From Stenotrophomonas sp. UBA2302 (GTDB taxonomy: Bacteria > Pseudomonadota > Gammaproteobacteria > Xanthomonadales > Xanthomonadaceae): 64,000 nt of DNA. Positions within the stretch are counted from its first letter, which is position 1, and every line of letters begins with the position of its first letter. The notes under the pieces were generated by a model. It was not told where the DNA came from, did no database searches, and worked only from the letters and a program-made list of their open reading frames with translations. The stretch is taken from assembly GCA_002345545.1 (NCBI GenBank), contig DDVW01000003.1, positions 31,072-95,071 of the forward strand, given 5' to 3'. A program made the position numbers and the translations under genes. This document shows positions 19,121 to 28,076 of this stretch, one piece after another.

Positions 19121-19720
19121 TCATGCCGTAACCCGCCGCAGGTTGGCGCGGGCCGCCGCGTCATAGCGGTCGTGGAAGAAGTCGCTGAAGAAGATGCGTG
19201 GTTGTGCCAGCACGCCTTTCAGGAACCGGCGACGGTTGAGCCGGAACAGGAAGCCGGGCACCTTGCCGCGATATTCCTCGGCGATGCCCCGGTCATAGGC
19301 GTCGAACACCGCTTCCGGTGCGCCGAGGATGGCCATATCGCTGTCCAGGAACAGCGCGGCATCGGCATCGAGTTCCTCGGCGCGCAGGCTGCCATGGCGC
19401 GCGGTCAGTTCGATCAACGCCATCACCCGTGCCACATCGACATCGCTGTCGGCCAGCCAGCGCGTGATCGCCACCTGTGCCAGCTGCGCCGAACGCAGCT
19501 CGTTGTCGCTGCGCCCGGCCTCGTAGATCGCATCATGGAACAGCACCGCCAGCAGCACTTCCAGCGGCTGCTGCCAGCCGGGGCCGGCGGCGACATCGCG
19601 GTAGTGGTGCAGCAGCGCCTGTACATGGGCGAAGTTGTGATAGGCCCGCGGCGGTTGCGCGTAGGCGGTTTTCACTTCGGCCAGCAGCGGCGGTGGCAGT
19701 GACAGCAGCAGATCGTCCAT
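19121..19720 (-). CDS. HD-superfamily metal-dependent phosphohydrolase (predicted)
   Basis: A 199-residue protein with the HD pattern: YHNFAHV (residues about 27-33), FHDAIYE (His-Asp pair near 61-67) and a further DSDMAIL. This fits the 'predicted metal-dependent HD superfamily phosphohydrolase' group of unknown substrate, probably a nucleotide. It is co-directional with, and 62 bases downstream of, the 2H phosphoesterase gene. Confidence 0.85.
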   Translation of the reverse strand: MDDLLLSLPPPLLAEVKTAYAQPPRAYHNFAHVQALLHHYRDVAAGPGWQQPLEVLLAVLFHDAIYEAGRSDNELRSAQLAQVAITRWLADSDVDVARVMALIELTARHGSLRAEELDADAALFLDSDMAILGAPEAVFDAYDRGIAEEYRGKVPGFLFRLNRRRFLKGVLAQPRIFFSDFFHDRYDAAARANLRRVTA

Positions 19721-19782
19721 ACCCGCATCTTCGCAGGCCGGCGCGTGGCTGCAAGCCCGCTACCGCACCTTGGCGCGCCTGC

Positions 19783-20370
19783 TCAGCCCAGTTGCCAGCG
19801 CCCTTCGAGCTGGTAACGGGTCTGGCCGAGGAAGCTGCGGATCAGCACGAATTCGCGCACGAACCAGCGCAGCGGCTGCACCGGCTGCAACGGCAGGCGC
19901 CGCTTGTCGTACAGCAGCGTGATGTGCGGGGTGAAACGGGTGTCGGGCTTGCCACCAACGCCCTGCAGGCAGCGTGCCAGCTCGGCGTGCAGTTCATGCA
20001 GCAGTTCGGCGCCATAGTCGCTGCGCAGCACGAACGGATTCTGCCGGTTGCCGGCAAAGCTGCCGGCCTGGTCGAAACAGACCTCGAATTCAGGCATGCG
20101 CACCCGCGCCGCCGCCTGCTGCACCCGTGCCAGCAGGCTCGGCGGCAGGCCGGCGTAATCGCCCAGATGATGCAGGGTGACATGCAGGCGTTCGCGCGCC
20201 AGCGGATGGCCGGCCAGACCATGGTCCTCACGCAACCCTTCGGCCAGCTCGACAATCCGCGCGGCGGTGGCCGGGTCCGGCATCACCGCGAAGAACAGCC
20301 GCTCGGTGGGAATGTCGCTGCCAAGGCCCAGCGAAAGCTGCGCCTCGGAAGAAGGGAGATAGTTGGTCAT
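19783..20370 (-). CDS. 2'-5' RNA ligase family 2H phosphoesterase
   Basis: A 195-residue protein of the ThpR/2H family with the two signature HxTL motifs: HVTLHHLG near residue 73 and HITLLYD near residue 153. These hydrolyse or form 2'-5' or cyclic phosphodiester bonds in RNA. The start is the ATG at 20370 (MTNYLPSSEAQLSLGLG); a longer open frame upstream carries no family sequence. Confidence 0.88.
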   Translation of the reverse strand: MTNYLPSSEAQLSLGLGSDIPTERLFFAVMPDPATAARIVELAEGLREDHGLAGHPLARERLHVTLHHLGDYAGLPPSLLARVQQAAARVRMPEFEVCFDQAGSFAGNRQNPFVLRSDYGAELLHELHAELARCLQGVGGKPDTRFTPHITLLYDKRRLPLQPVQPLRWFVREFVLIRSFLGQTRYQLEGRWQLG

Positions 20371-20644
20371 GGTGGGACGTGAAAGGCCGGCCGGCGCGAA
20401 GCTGTCCTTGCCGCGGACAAGACTGTCTGGGGCCGCGGATACTAGCAGACCCCACCCGCAACGGCCCGGCACTGGTCAATTTTTGACCAGGCTTCGCAAG
20501 GCCGCGCCGGACAAGGCGCTGCGCCGCTTATCCACACCTTTGCCAAGTGCTGGTCCACACCCCCTGTGGATGAACGGCGTACAGCGCCATCACACCTCCA
20601 CAGGCATACACTGGCGGCGTCACAACCGCATCCGGGTGGTCGCC

Positions 20645-21739
20645 ATGACCGGTTGGAATGCCCTGCTCCTGCTCGCCACCACGGGCCTTGCGCCTGTGCC
20701 GCCCACTGCGCCCCTTGAAGTGCCACCCGCCGCCGAGGTGATGCGCATTCCACCGGAGCTGCAAGCGCAACTGCAGGCGCGGGTGATCCGCCCCGCCAAC
20801 TCGCCGGAACAGCGCCTGCAGCGACTGGTCGAACTGGTGTTCCAGCCTGACGGACTGGCCCTGCAGTACGACCCCGAGGCGACCTTGAGCGTGGGCGAAG
20901 TGTGGCGCCAGCGCCGCGCCAACTGCCTGTCATTCTCGCTGCTGTTCGTGGCGCTGGCGCGCGAGATCGGCGTGGAGGCGCGCCTGCAGGAAGTCGGCCA
21001 GGTGGTCACCTGGTACCAGGACCGCGGGCTGCTGTTCAACGCCGGCCACGTCAATGTCGGCATGCGCGTGCAGGGCCGCCACGCCACGCTGGACCTGGAC
21101 CGCAACGTGCTCTATGACCGCCGCGGACCGCGTGCGATTTCCGACCAGCGCGCACTGGCGCATTTCTACAACAACCTCGGTGCCGACCATCTGGCCGCCC
21201 ATGACCCCGCCCTGGCACGCCGGTATTTCGAAGCGTCGCTGCGGATGGAGCCGCGCTTCGTCCCGGCCTGGAACAATCTCGGCGTGCTCGACTCGCGCAG
21301 TGGCGACAACGTGGCCGCCACCCGCGATTTCGACAGGGCGCTGGCGATCGACCGCAACCACCCTTCGGCACTGTCCAATGCCAGTGCGCTGTTCATCCGG
21401 CTGGGCGACACGGCCCGCGCGGCGCCACTGCAGAAACGGCTGGCACAGGTGCGCAAACGCGACCCGTTGTATCAATTCATGCTGGGAACCGAAGCGGAGC
21501 ATGCCGGCGACTACGCACAGGCCGTGCGCTACTACCGCGCGGCGGTGGGGCTGCACGGCAACGCCCACCAGTTCCATTTCGGGCTGGCCCGCGCCTATTT
21601 CCTCAACGGCAACAACCGCGCGGCCGGGCGGGAAATGGAACGCGCGCGGCGGCTGGCCGATACCACCGGGCAGCGCGCGCGTTACCAGGCCAAGCTGGAC
21701 AGCCTGCGGCGGCTCCAGGCCCGCCGCAGCGTCCATTGA
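20645..21739 (+). CDS. Exported transglutaminase-like/TPR protein
   Basis: A 364-residue protein. The N-terminus (MTGWNALLLLATTGLAPVPP) looks like a weak signal peptide. Residues about 80-160 have a transglutaminase-like fold with a catalytic-type Cys in RRANCLSFSLLFVALARE and His in NAGHVNVGM. Several tetratricopeptide repeats follow (ALAHFYNNLGADHLAAHDPA, FVPAWNNLGVLDSRSGDN and others) to about residue 350. The combination occurs in envelope-associated proteins of unknown role. It stands alone between divergent and convergent genes. Confidence 0.8.
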   Translation: MTGWNALLLLATTGLAPVPPTAPLEVPPAAEVMRIPPELQAQLQARVIRPANSPEQRLQRLVELVFQPDGLALQYDPEATLSVGEVWRQRRANCLSFSLLFVALAREIGVEARLQEVGQVVTWYQDRGLLFNAGHVNVGMRVQGRHATLDLDRNVLYDRRGPRAISDQRALAHFYNNLGADHLAAHDPALARRYFEASLRMEPRFVPAWNNLGVLDSRSGDNVAATRDFDRALAIDRNHPSALSNASALFIRLGDTARAAPLQKRLAQVRKRDPLYQFMLGTEAEHAGDYAQAVRYYRAAVGLHGNAHQFHFGLARAYFLNGNNRAAGREMERARRLADTTGQRARYQAKLDSLRRLQARRSVH

Positions 21740-21748
21740 AGCGCGGGC

Positions 21749-22081
21749 TCAGGCCTTGCGCAGGAAACAGGTCTTCAGCACCAGCCCCTTGATCTTGTCC
21801 GAGTTGCCCTCGATGTTCTCCGGATCGTCCTCGACCAGGCGGATGTTGCGGATCACCGTGCCCTGCTTGAGCGGGATCGAGGAACCCTTGACCTTCAGGT
21901 CCTTGATGACGGTGACGGTATCGCCGGCCACCAGCACATTGCCGTTGCTGTCACGCACCACCATCGCATCGGCATCGGCTTCGCCGGGCATCCATTCGTG
22001 GCCGCAGTCGGCGCAGATCCACAGCGCGCCATCGGGATAGACGTTCTCCAGCGAACACTGCGGGCAGGATGAGGTAGGCAT
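21749..22081 (-). CDS. phnA: PhnA/YjdM family zinc-ribbon protein
   Basis: A 110-residue protein beginning at the ATG at 22081. An N-terminal zinc ribbon (CPQC...CADCGHEW) is followed by the PhnA core (DSNGNVLVAGDTVTVIKDLKVKGSS). It is named after the E. coli phn operon but is not needed for phosphonate use there; its real function is uncertain. It ends 10 bases from the convergent TPR gene. A TACAAT hexamer upstream on the minus strand is a possible -10. Confidence 0.92.
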   Translation of the reverse strand: MPTSSCPQCSLENVYPDGALWICADCGHEWMPGEADADAMVVRDSNGNVLVAGDTVTVIKDLKVKGSSIPLKQGTVIRNIRLVEDDPENIEGNSDKIKGLVLKTCFLRKA

Positions 22082-22245
22082 GGTGTCTCCAGGACAGCGT
22101 GAAAGACCCGGTATTGTAGCCGCTCGGGCCCATGCTCCCCGCGCACGCCATGCGCCCGCCAGCGCTATCCACCTGAACCATGGGCCATGGCCCGCCGCGC
22201 CACCCGTAGTAAAGTGCGCGGCCGCTTTCCGCATGACTCGGCCAG

Positions 22246-23604
22246 ATGAAACTCGGCATCGATTTCGGCACCAGCAATTCCGCCGCTGCCGCCCATATCG
22301 ACGGCACCTCCGTTCCGATCCGTTTCGGCGAGGCGCTACAGTTCCGCACCACGGTGTATTTCCCCGGGGTGATGCGCGACCCCAACGATTTCGAACTGAC
22401 CCCGGCACTGGAACAGCAGGTCGAGCAACTGGTCGAATCGGCGCGCCGCGACATCCGCGCCAGCGGCATCAGCCGCCGCCCCGAACAGCTGCGTGCCGAT
22501 GCGCTGCGCGTGGTGCGCCGGCAATGGATGGAAGAGCGTATCCGCGAGCCGCAAAGCTCCACCACGCTGCTGCAGAACGCGCTGTATGGCGATGAGGCAC
22601 TGGAAGCCTATTTCGAGGAAAACGAAGGCAACCTGGTGCAGAGCCCCAAGTCGATGCTCGGCTACAACCTGCATCCACGCGCGCGGCAGACCATCACCGG
22701 CATCGCCACCCACATCCTCGAACACATCCGCCTGACCGCCTCGCGCCAGCTGCGGCACAACGTGCGCAGCGCCGTGCTCGGCCGGCCGGTGCAGTTCCGC
22801 AGCTCGATCGGTGCGGCCGGCAACGACCAGGCGCTGGAGATCCTGCGCAGCGCGGCACTGGCCGCCGGCTTCGATGAGATCGAATTCCTCGAGGAGCCGG
22901 CCGCCGCGGCGATGCACTACCACGCGGTCAGCACGCAACGGCATGAGGCGGTGATTGTCGACGTCGGTGGCGGCACCACCGATATCGCCCATGCCAGTGT
23001 CGGCGGTGACAGCGCGCCACAGATCCACCGCGCCTGGGGCATCGCCCGCGGCGGCACCGATATCGATCTGGCACTGAGCCTGGCCTGTTACATGCCGCTG
23101 TTCGGACGCGGCATCACCCGCGTGCCCACGCACCACTACGTGGAAGCGGCAACGGTGCAGGACATGACCCGCCAGCGCGATTTCCGCCAGCACGACTACC
23201 GCGCGGTGGACGCACCCTACGGTCCGCGCCTGCAGGCATTGCAGGACACCGGCAACACCGCGCGCCTGTATCGCGCCGTGGAAGACTGCAAGATCGCGCT
23301 GAGCACGGACACACTCCACGCCAGCCCGCTGGATTTCATCGAACCCACGCTGGTCGTGGAGACCGCCGCGCCGCAACTGGCCGACGCCGCGCGTGGCTAT
23401 CTGGATCAGCTGGAAGCAATGCTGCAACAGGTCCGCGCCGATATCGGGCCGGCACCGGCGGCGGTGTTCCTGACCGGCGGCATGTCGCGTGCCGGCTATA
23501 TCCAGCAGACCGCGGCCGGCGTGTTTCCGGAGGCGACGCTGGTCCAGGGCGATCCCTCGTTCGGCGTCGTGCAGGGGCTGGCACTGGCGGCAAGCCGGGA
23601 CTGA
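22246..23604 (+). CDS. YegD-like Hsp70 family protein
   Basis: A 452-residue protein with the actin/Hsp70 ATPase fold: phosphate 1 LGIDFGTSNSAAA at residues 3-15, phosphate 2 VDVGGGTTDIA near 239-250, and the adenosine motif LTGGMSRAGYI near residue 410. It is shorter than DnaK and lacks its substrate-binding domain, as in E. coli YegD. Target and co-chaperone are unknown. It is divergent from phnA. Confidence 0.9.
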   Translation: MKLGIDFGTSNSAAAAHIDGTSVPIRFGEALQFRTTVYFPGVMRDPNDFELTPALEQQVEQLVESARRDIRASGISRRPEQLRADALRVVRRQWMEERIREPQSSTTLLQNALYGDEALEAYFEENEGNLVQSPKSMLGYNLHPRARQTITGIATHILEHIRLTASRQLRHNVRSAVLGRPVQFRSSIGAAGNDQALEILRSAALAAGFDEIEFLEEPAAAAMHYHAVSTQRHEAVIVDVGGGTTDIAHASVGGDSAPQIHRAWGIARGGTDIDLALSLACYMPLFGRGITRVPTHHYVEAATVQDMTRQRDFRQHDYRAVDAPYGPRLQALQDTGNTARLYRAVEDCKIALSTDTLHASPLDFIEPTLVVETAAPQLADAARGYLDQLEAMLQQVRADIGPAPAAVFLTGGMSRAGYIQQTAAGVFPEATLVQGDPSFGVVQGLALAASRD

Positions 23605-23746
23605 GCAGGCATCCTCCGCACCATCGCGGCCGGTATTCCCGGCTGGCGGCAGCGCTCCTGCTCATCGACAATCAGCCCGCGCCGGATAGCGCTTTCCACC
23701 GCCGTTCCAGCGCAACACGGCATCACGCCCCACAAGGATTTCCAGG

Positions 23747-24400
23747 ATGAAGCACTACCTCCCACCCTCGCTGCAGCAGTGGTTCCAACCGATCAACACC
23801 GTGGTCGGGATCCTGCTGATCCTGCTCGTGGCCTGGTTGCTGCGCCGGCTCACGCGTCGCCTGCTGGCCCGCCTGGGCCGGCACTACACGCTGCCGGCAC
23901 AGATCGAGGTGGCGATCCGGCGACTATCCAATTTCGTCATCTGGACCGCCACGGTGCTGGCCCTGCTCAACCAGATCGGCGTCGCCCCGTCGGTGTTGTG
24001 GACGGCATTCACCGGCTTTGCCGCCGTCGGCGCGGTGGCGTTCTTCGCCGCCTGGAGCGTGCTGTCCAACATCTTCTGCACCTTCCTGATTTTCACCACC
24101 CGGCCATTCCGCCTCGGCGACTGGATCGAGCTGCTGGAAAATGGTGAAAAGCCCGGCCTGAAGGGCCAGGTCATCGACATCAACCTGATCTACACCACCC
24201 TGCAGGAAGTCGGCGCCCCTGCCGGCACCACCCTGATGCAGATCCCCAACAGCCTGTTCTTCCAGCGCGGCCTGCGCCGCTGGAAGCCCGGCAGCGAGCC
24301 GGCCAGCAGCACGCCAACGCTTCCGGCGGAAGGCATTCCTGCTGCCAGCGCATACCCGGCGACCGGTGGCTCGATGGCTGCACCCAAGGAAGATGCGTGA
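23747..24400 (+). CDS. Short MscS-like mechanosensitive channel
   Basis: A 217-residue protein with membrane segments at about residues 15-33, 60-80 and 85-110. The last carries the pore-lining helix GFAAVGAVAFFAAWSVLSNIFC, followed by the MscS beta domain (RPFRLGDWIELLE...VIDINLIYTTL...IPNSLFFQR). It ends soon after the beta domain with a low-complexity Ser/Pro/Ala tail. The usual alpha/beta vestibule domain (about 100 residues) is therefore missing. The stop is not followed by remnant coding sequence that I can recognise. Confidence 0.85.
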   Translation: MKHYLPPSLQQWFQPINTVVGILLILLVAWLLRRLTRRLLARLGRHYTLPAQIEVAIRRLSNFVIWTATVLALLNQIGVAPSVLWTAFTGFAAVGAVAFFAAWSVLSNIFCTFLIFTTRPFRLGDWIELLENGEKPGLKGQVIDINLIYTTLQEVGAPAGTTLMQIPNSLFFQRGLRRWKPGSEPASSTPTLPAEGIPAASAYPATGGSMAAPKEDA

Positions 24401-24487
24401 TCGCCCGCACAACATCGGCGCCTGCGCTTTGACAGCAGGTGAGCGCCCTTGCCACGCTCGCCCGCTGTTTGCCAAGGAAGTCATCAG

Positions 24488-25075
24488 ATGAAGCCGTTGT
24501 CCCCGGTTTTGACCCCATTGCTGTTGTGCGTGCTGGTGGCCGCCATCGGCCTCACCTGCAGCGTCAGCGCGCAGGCCCGCGCCGCCGACACCCTCGCGCT
24601 GGCCACGCTTTCCGATCCCGATCACGACAGCGACGCGGATCTGGATGAAATGGACGATGACGACATGTCGCTCGATGCCGACGGCAACTTCGACCCGGCC
24701 GCGCATGTGCGCCGTCAGCTCGCCCGGCAGCCCACGGCGCGCGGCAGCGGTGGCCCGCCGCAGGCATGCTTGCTCAGTGGCCGCGTCACCCTCGCCGGCC
24801 ACACCGAGGACATCCGTGATTGCATGGCCTCCGGCGGGCGCTACTCCAAGGCCGAATTCGAGCGTGCCTGCGAAGGGCTGGCCAACGGGCTGAACGTTGC
24901 CGGCAACGCGCCGGCGCGCATCGACTACCTGCCACGCTGCCCCACGCCTGCACAGGGCAGCTGCCGCAATTTCATGAACTCGGGCATGGATGCGTACTAC
25001 TACCAGCGCACCGACCTCACCCCGCTGCCGGCCTCCTGCGCCGGTGCGGGCGGTACCTGGGTACCGGCCGGCTGA
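24488..25075 (+). CDS. Exported Asp-rich, Cys-rich hypothetical protein
   Basis: A 195-residue protein starting at the ATG at 24488. A signal peptide (LLLCVLVAAIGLTCSVSAQARA) is followed by a strongly acidic stretch (about residues 40-70) built of Asp clusters. A C-terminal domain then carries at least six Cys (ACLLSG, RDCMASG, ERACEGL, RCPTPAQGSC, ASCAGAG). The acidic part could bind Ca2+ and the Cys domain is probably disulfide-bonded outside the cytoplasm. No family was recognised. Confidence 0.7.
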   Translation: MKPLSPVLTPLLLCVLVAAIGLTCSVSAQARAADTLALATLSDPDHDSDADLDEMDDDDMSLDADGNFDPAAHVRRQLARQPTARGSGGPPQACLLSGRVTLAGHTEDIRDCMASGGRYSKAEFERACEGLANGLNVAGNAPARIDYLPRCPTPAQGSCRNFMNSGMDAYYYQRTDLTPLPASCAGAGGTWVPAG

Positions 25076-25270
25076 CACCCACGCCATGCCTGCGGGGACG
25101 ACCGGGCTTACCGGTTCGTCCACCGCAATGCCCTGCCCCGGAGTGCTGCGGGCGGCAGGAGCGGTTCCACAGCCCTGGCGTGATGGGCTGCTGCGTTTCA
25201 TCCGCATCCGCTTTGCGCGTGCGAAAATTCCCGCACTGACCGCCCCCACCGGTCGCCGCTCCAGCTCTCG

Positions 25271-26530
25271 ATGCCTTCTTCTCCGGTTTCCTCCTGCCCT
25301 GCCCCACAGGCCGGCGACGCTGTTCCCGTTTCCGCAATCCACGCTCCGCGCAATGACCGCCAGCGCTGGCTCAGCGTCATCGCGCTGGCGCTGGCCGCCT
25401 TTATTTTCAACACCACCGAGTTCGTCCCGGTCGGGCTGCTGAGCGATATCGGCGCCAGCTTCGGCAAGCCGATCGAGCAGGTCGGGCTGATGCTGACGAT
25501 CTATGCGTGGGTGGTCGCGCTGACCTCGCTGCCGTGCATGCTGCTGACCCGCAACTTCGACCGCCGCCGTCTGCTGCTGGGCGTGTTCGCCCTGTTCATC
25601 GCCAGCCATGTGCTCTCGGGTGTGGCCTGGAGCTATCCGGTGCTGATGGCCAGCCGCATCGGCATCGCCCTGGCGCATGCGGTGTTCTGGTCGATCACCG
25701 CCTCGCTGGCGGTGCGCGTGGCACCGGAAGGCAAACGCCCGCAGGCACTGGGCCTGCTGGCCACCGGCACCTCGGTGGCGATGGTGCTGGGCATTCCGCT
25801 GGGCCGCATCGTCGGTGAATGGCTGGGCTGGCGCATCACCTTCATGGCCATCGGCGGGGTCTCGCTGCTGGTGATGCTGGTGCTGGCACGGCTGCTGCCG
25901 GCCCTGCCCAGCCAGAACAGCGGTTCAGCCAGCAGCATTCCACTGCTGCTGCGACGCCCGGCGCTGATGGCGCTGTACCTGCTGGTGATGGTGGTGGTTG
26001 CCGCACAGTTCACCGGCTACAGCTATATCGAACCGTTCGTGCAGGCCATCGGCGGCTTCGATGCGCACGTCACCACGCTGGTACTGCTGCTGTTCGGTGG
26101 CATGGGGTTTGCCGGCAGCGTACTGTTCTCGCGCTACGGTCTGCGCTGGCCGCGCGGTTTCCTGCTGACGGCCATTGGCACCCTGGCCGCCTGCCTGTTG
26201 CTGCTGCGGCCTGGCCTGGGCAACCTGGGCGCGCTGTACCTGCTGGTTTCGGTGTGGGGCGTGGCGATGATCTGCTTCTCGCTGTCGATGCAGTCCAAGG
26301 TGCTGCATCTGGCCTCGGATGCGACCGATGTGGCGATGGCGCTGTTCTCGGGCATCTTCAATATCGGCATCGGCGCCGGCGCGCTGATCGGCAGCCAGGT
26401 CAGTCTGCATCTGGGCATGCAGCATATCGGCCTGGCCGGTGGCCTGATCGCCAGCGCCGGTGGACTGTGGTGGCTGCTGGCGATGCTGCGCTGGCGCGAC
26501 AGCTTCCAGCTGCGCGTGGACCATCGCTGA
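25271..26530 (+). CDS. MFS efflux transporter, SotB/YdeA-like
   Basis: A 419-residue major facilitator with about 12 membrane helices. The helix 1 sequence [16 protein letters not shown] and the helix 2-3 loop [14 protein letters not shown] are typical of sugar/drug efflux proteins such as SotB and AraJ. The first 30 residues are hydrophilic. It may export sugars, arabinose-like compounds or drugs. It stands alone and converges on the DksA-like gene. Confidence 0.85.
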   Translation: MPSSPVSSCPAPQAGDAVPVSAIHAPRNDRQRWLSVIALALAAFIFNTTEFVPVGLLSDIGASFGKPIEQVGLMLTIYAWVVALTSLPCMLLTRNFDRRRLLLGVFALFIASHVLSGVAWSYPVLMASRIGIALAHAVFWSITASLAVRVAPEGKRPQALGLLATGTSVAMVLGIPLGRIVGEWLGWRITFMAIGGVSLLVMLVLARLLPALPSQNSGSASSIPLLLRRPALMALYLLVMVVVAAQFTGYSYIEPFVQAIGGFDAHVTTLVLLLFGGMGFAGSVLFSRYGLRWPRGFLLTAIGTLAACLLLLRPGLGNLGALYLLVSVWGVAMICFSLSMQSKVLHLASDATDVAMALFSGIFNIGIGAGALIGSQVSLHLGMQHIGLAGGLIASAGGLWWLLAMLRWRDSFQLRVDHR

Positions 26531-26548
26531 AGGTTGCGCCGGCAACGG

Positions 26549-26812
26549 CTACCGCAGCTGGCTGTCCTTGCTGCCGCGCCGGTTGTAGCCGCTGAACGCC
26601 TCGTCTTCGTCCTGCGCCTGCTGGCAGGCGACGCACAACCGCACGCCGGGCACCGCCTTGCGCCGCGCCTCGGGGATCGGCGCGTCGCATTCCTCGCAGT
26701 GCTCAAGTCCAGGCCCGCTGGGCAGGCGGCTGCGGGCGCGCTTGATCGCGTCCTCCACCGTCGCGTCGATCTGATCCTGAACGGCGGTATCGCCCGCCCA
26801 ACCGGTGGCCAT
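26549..26812 (-). CDS. DksA/TraR-type zinc-finger protein, YbiI-like
   Basis: An 87-residue protein with the C-terminal C4 zinc finger CEECDAPIPEARRKAVPG...CVACQ of the DksA/TraR family. It is short and lacks the long coiled coil of DksA, as in E. coli YbiI. It may bind RNA polymerase, but this is unproven. In E. coli ybiI lies beside fiu-ybiX; here the corresponding receptor and dioxygenase are 26 kb away. Confidence 0.88.
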   Translation of the reverse strand: MATGWAGDTAVQDQIDATVEDAIKRARSRLPSGPGLEHCEECDAPIPEARRKAVPGVRLCVACQQAQDEDEAFSGYNRRGSKDSQLR

Positions 26813-26885
26813 GGCTGCCGACTCCGAAGTGACCGGACTGCAGACTAGCGCAGTTGCTTGAACACCGGATCAACGCTGCCGCGGT

Positions 26886-27440
26886 TCACCACATCAGATC
26901 GTCGGGCACCTGGAACTGCGCGTAGTAGGCATCGTCCTCGGCGTTGCCGGTGGACGCCGGCGTATCGGCGCTCTGGCCGTGGTCGAGCACGATCAGATCG
27001 GCGGCCCGCTCACGCACCTTCTCGGCGGCAACACGCGGCAACAGCTCGAAGCCCTCGCCGTGACGGACGATCACCACCGCACCGTCGGCCAACTGTTTGC
27101 GCAAGGCCTCGGTAACCAGCAGCGTACGGATCAGCGTACCGTCATTGAAACGGTATTCCTGCTCGCCGGCACGCGGCAGCTTGCGGTCGGCGATGATCTG
27201 CCGGGCCTGCGCGCGCAGTTCCTCGGCACGGCGCTGGGCATTGCGCTCGGCGGCCAGCAGGCGATCGGCCTCGGCCTTTTCGGCGCGCACGCGCTCGGCC
27301 TCGCGCTGGCTCTCGGTCATAACCGCCGGACCTTTGCCATGGCGCGCCTTGACCTGCTCGCGCGCCACCTGCGAGACCTGTGATTTCTTGACCAGCCCTG
27401 CCTTGAGCAGCTGTTCCTGCAGCGGATTCGCCTTTGCCAT
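26886..27440 (-). CDS. DUF2058 family protein (YaiL-like)
   Basis: A 184-residue cytoplasmic protein starting at the ATG at 27440 (MAKANPLQEQLLKAGLVKK). A long charged helix (about residues 35-85, Arg/Glu/Ala-rich, likely coiled coil) is followed by a C-terminal domain with FNDGTLIRTLLVTE and VVIVRHGEGFELLPRVAAEKVRER. This is the DUF2058 pattern; E. coli YaiL is reported nucleoid- or ribosome-associated, but the role is uncertain. It is divergent from the YgjP-like gene. Confidence 0.9.
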   Translation of the reverse strand: MAKANPLQEQLLKAGLVKKSQVSQVAREQVKARHGKGPAVMTESQREAERVRAEKAEADRLLAAERNAQRRAEELRAQARQIIADRKLPRAGEQEYRFNDGTLIRTLLVTEALRKQLADGAVVIVRHGEGFELLPRVAAEKVRERAADLIVLDHGQSADTPASTGNAEDDAYYAQFQVPDDLMW

Positions 27441-27513
27441 GTTCGTGATTCGGGTTTCGTGTTGCCGTGGCCTGCCATGATAGCGGCCAGCCCCACGCCC
27501 TGCCGACACATCG

Positions 27514-28011
27514 ATGCACACCCTGAAGTACCTGAACGGTTATCCCGAGCACCTGCAGCAGCGCGCCCGCGAACTGCTGGACGCCGGCAAGCTCGGCGAG
27601 GCGGTGCGCAAGCGTTACGCGCAGCCGCACACGGTGCGCAACGACCGCCAGCTCTACGACTACGTGCAGGCGCTGAAGGACCGTCACCTGCGCCAGTCGC
27701 AGCCGCTGGGCAAGGTGCTCTACGACGGCAAGCTGCAGGTGCTCAAACACGCGCTGGGTACCCACACCACCATTTCCCGCAACCACGGCGGCAAACTCAA
27801 GGCCAGCCGCGAGATCCGCATCGCCAGCGTGTTCCGCGACGCGCCGGCCGAGTTCCTGCGGATGATCGTCGTGCATGAACTGGCGCACATGAAGGAGGCC
27901 GAGCACAACAAGGCCTTCTACCAGCTGTGCCTGCACATGGAGCCGGATTACCACCAGTACGAGTTCGATCTGCGCCTGTATCTGACCGCGCTGGAACACG
28001 AAGGCAGCTGA
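27514..28011 (+). CDS. YgjP-like M48-type zinc metallopeptidase
   Basis: A 165-residue protein with the zinc motif HELAHMKEAEH (HExxH followed by the third His), typical of the YgjP/WLM (DUF45) group related to SprT. The fold also shows GGKLKASREIRIASVFRDAP before the motif. No signal peptide is present, so it acts in the cytoplasm. Substrates are unknown; eukaryotic relatives cut DNA-protein crosslinks. Confidence 0.9.
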   Translation: MHTLKYLNGYPEHLQQRARELLDAGKLGEAVRKRYAQPHTVRNDRQLYDYVQALKDRHLRQSQPLGKVLYDGKLQVLKHALGTHTTISRNHGGKLKASREIRIASVFRDAPAEFLRMIVVHELAHMKEAEHNKAFYQLCLHMEPDYHQYEFDLRLYLTALEHEGS

Positions 28012-28076
28012 ACCGGCCATCGCCGCTGCCGGCCAGCGGCGCTACACTCCCCGCCCGCCTTGACCTTGCAGCTGCC

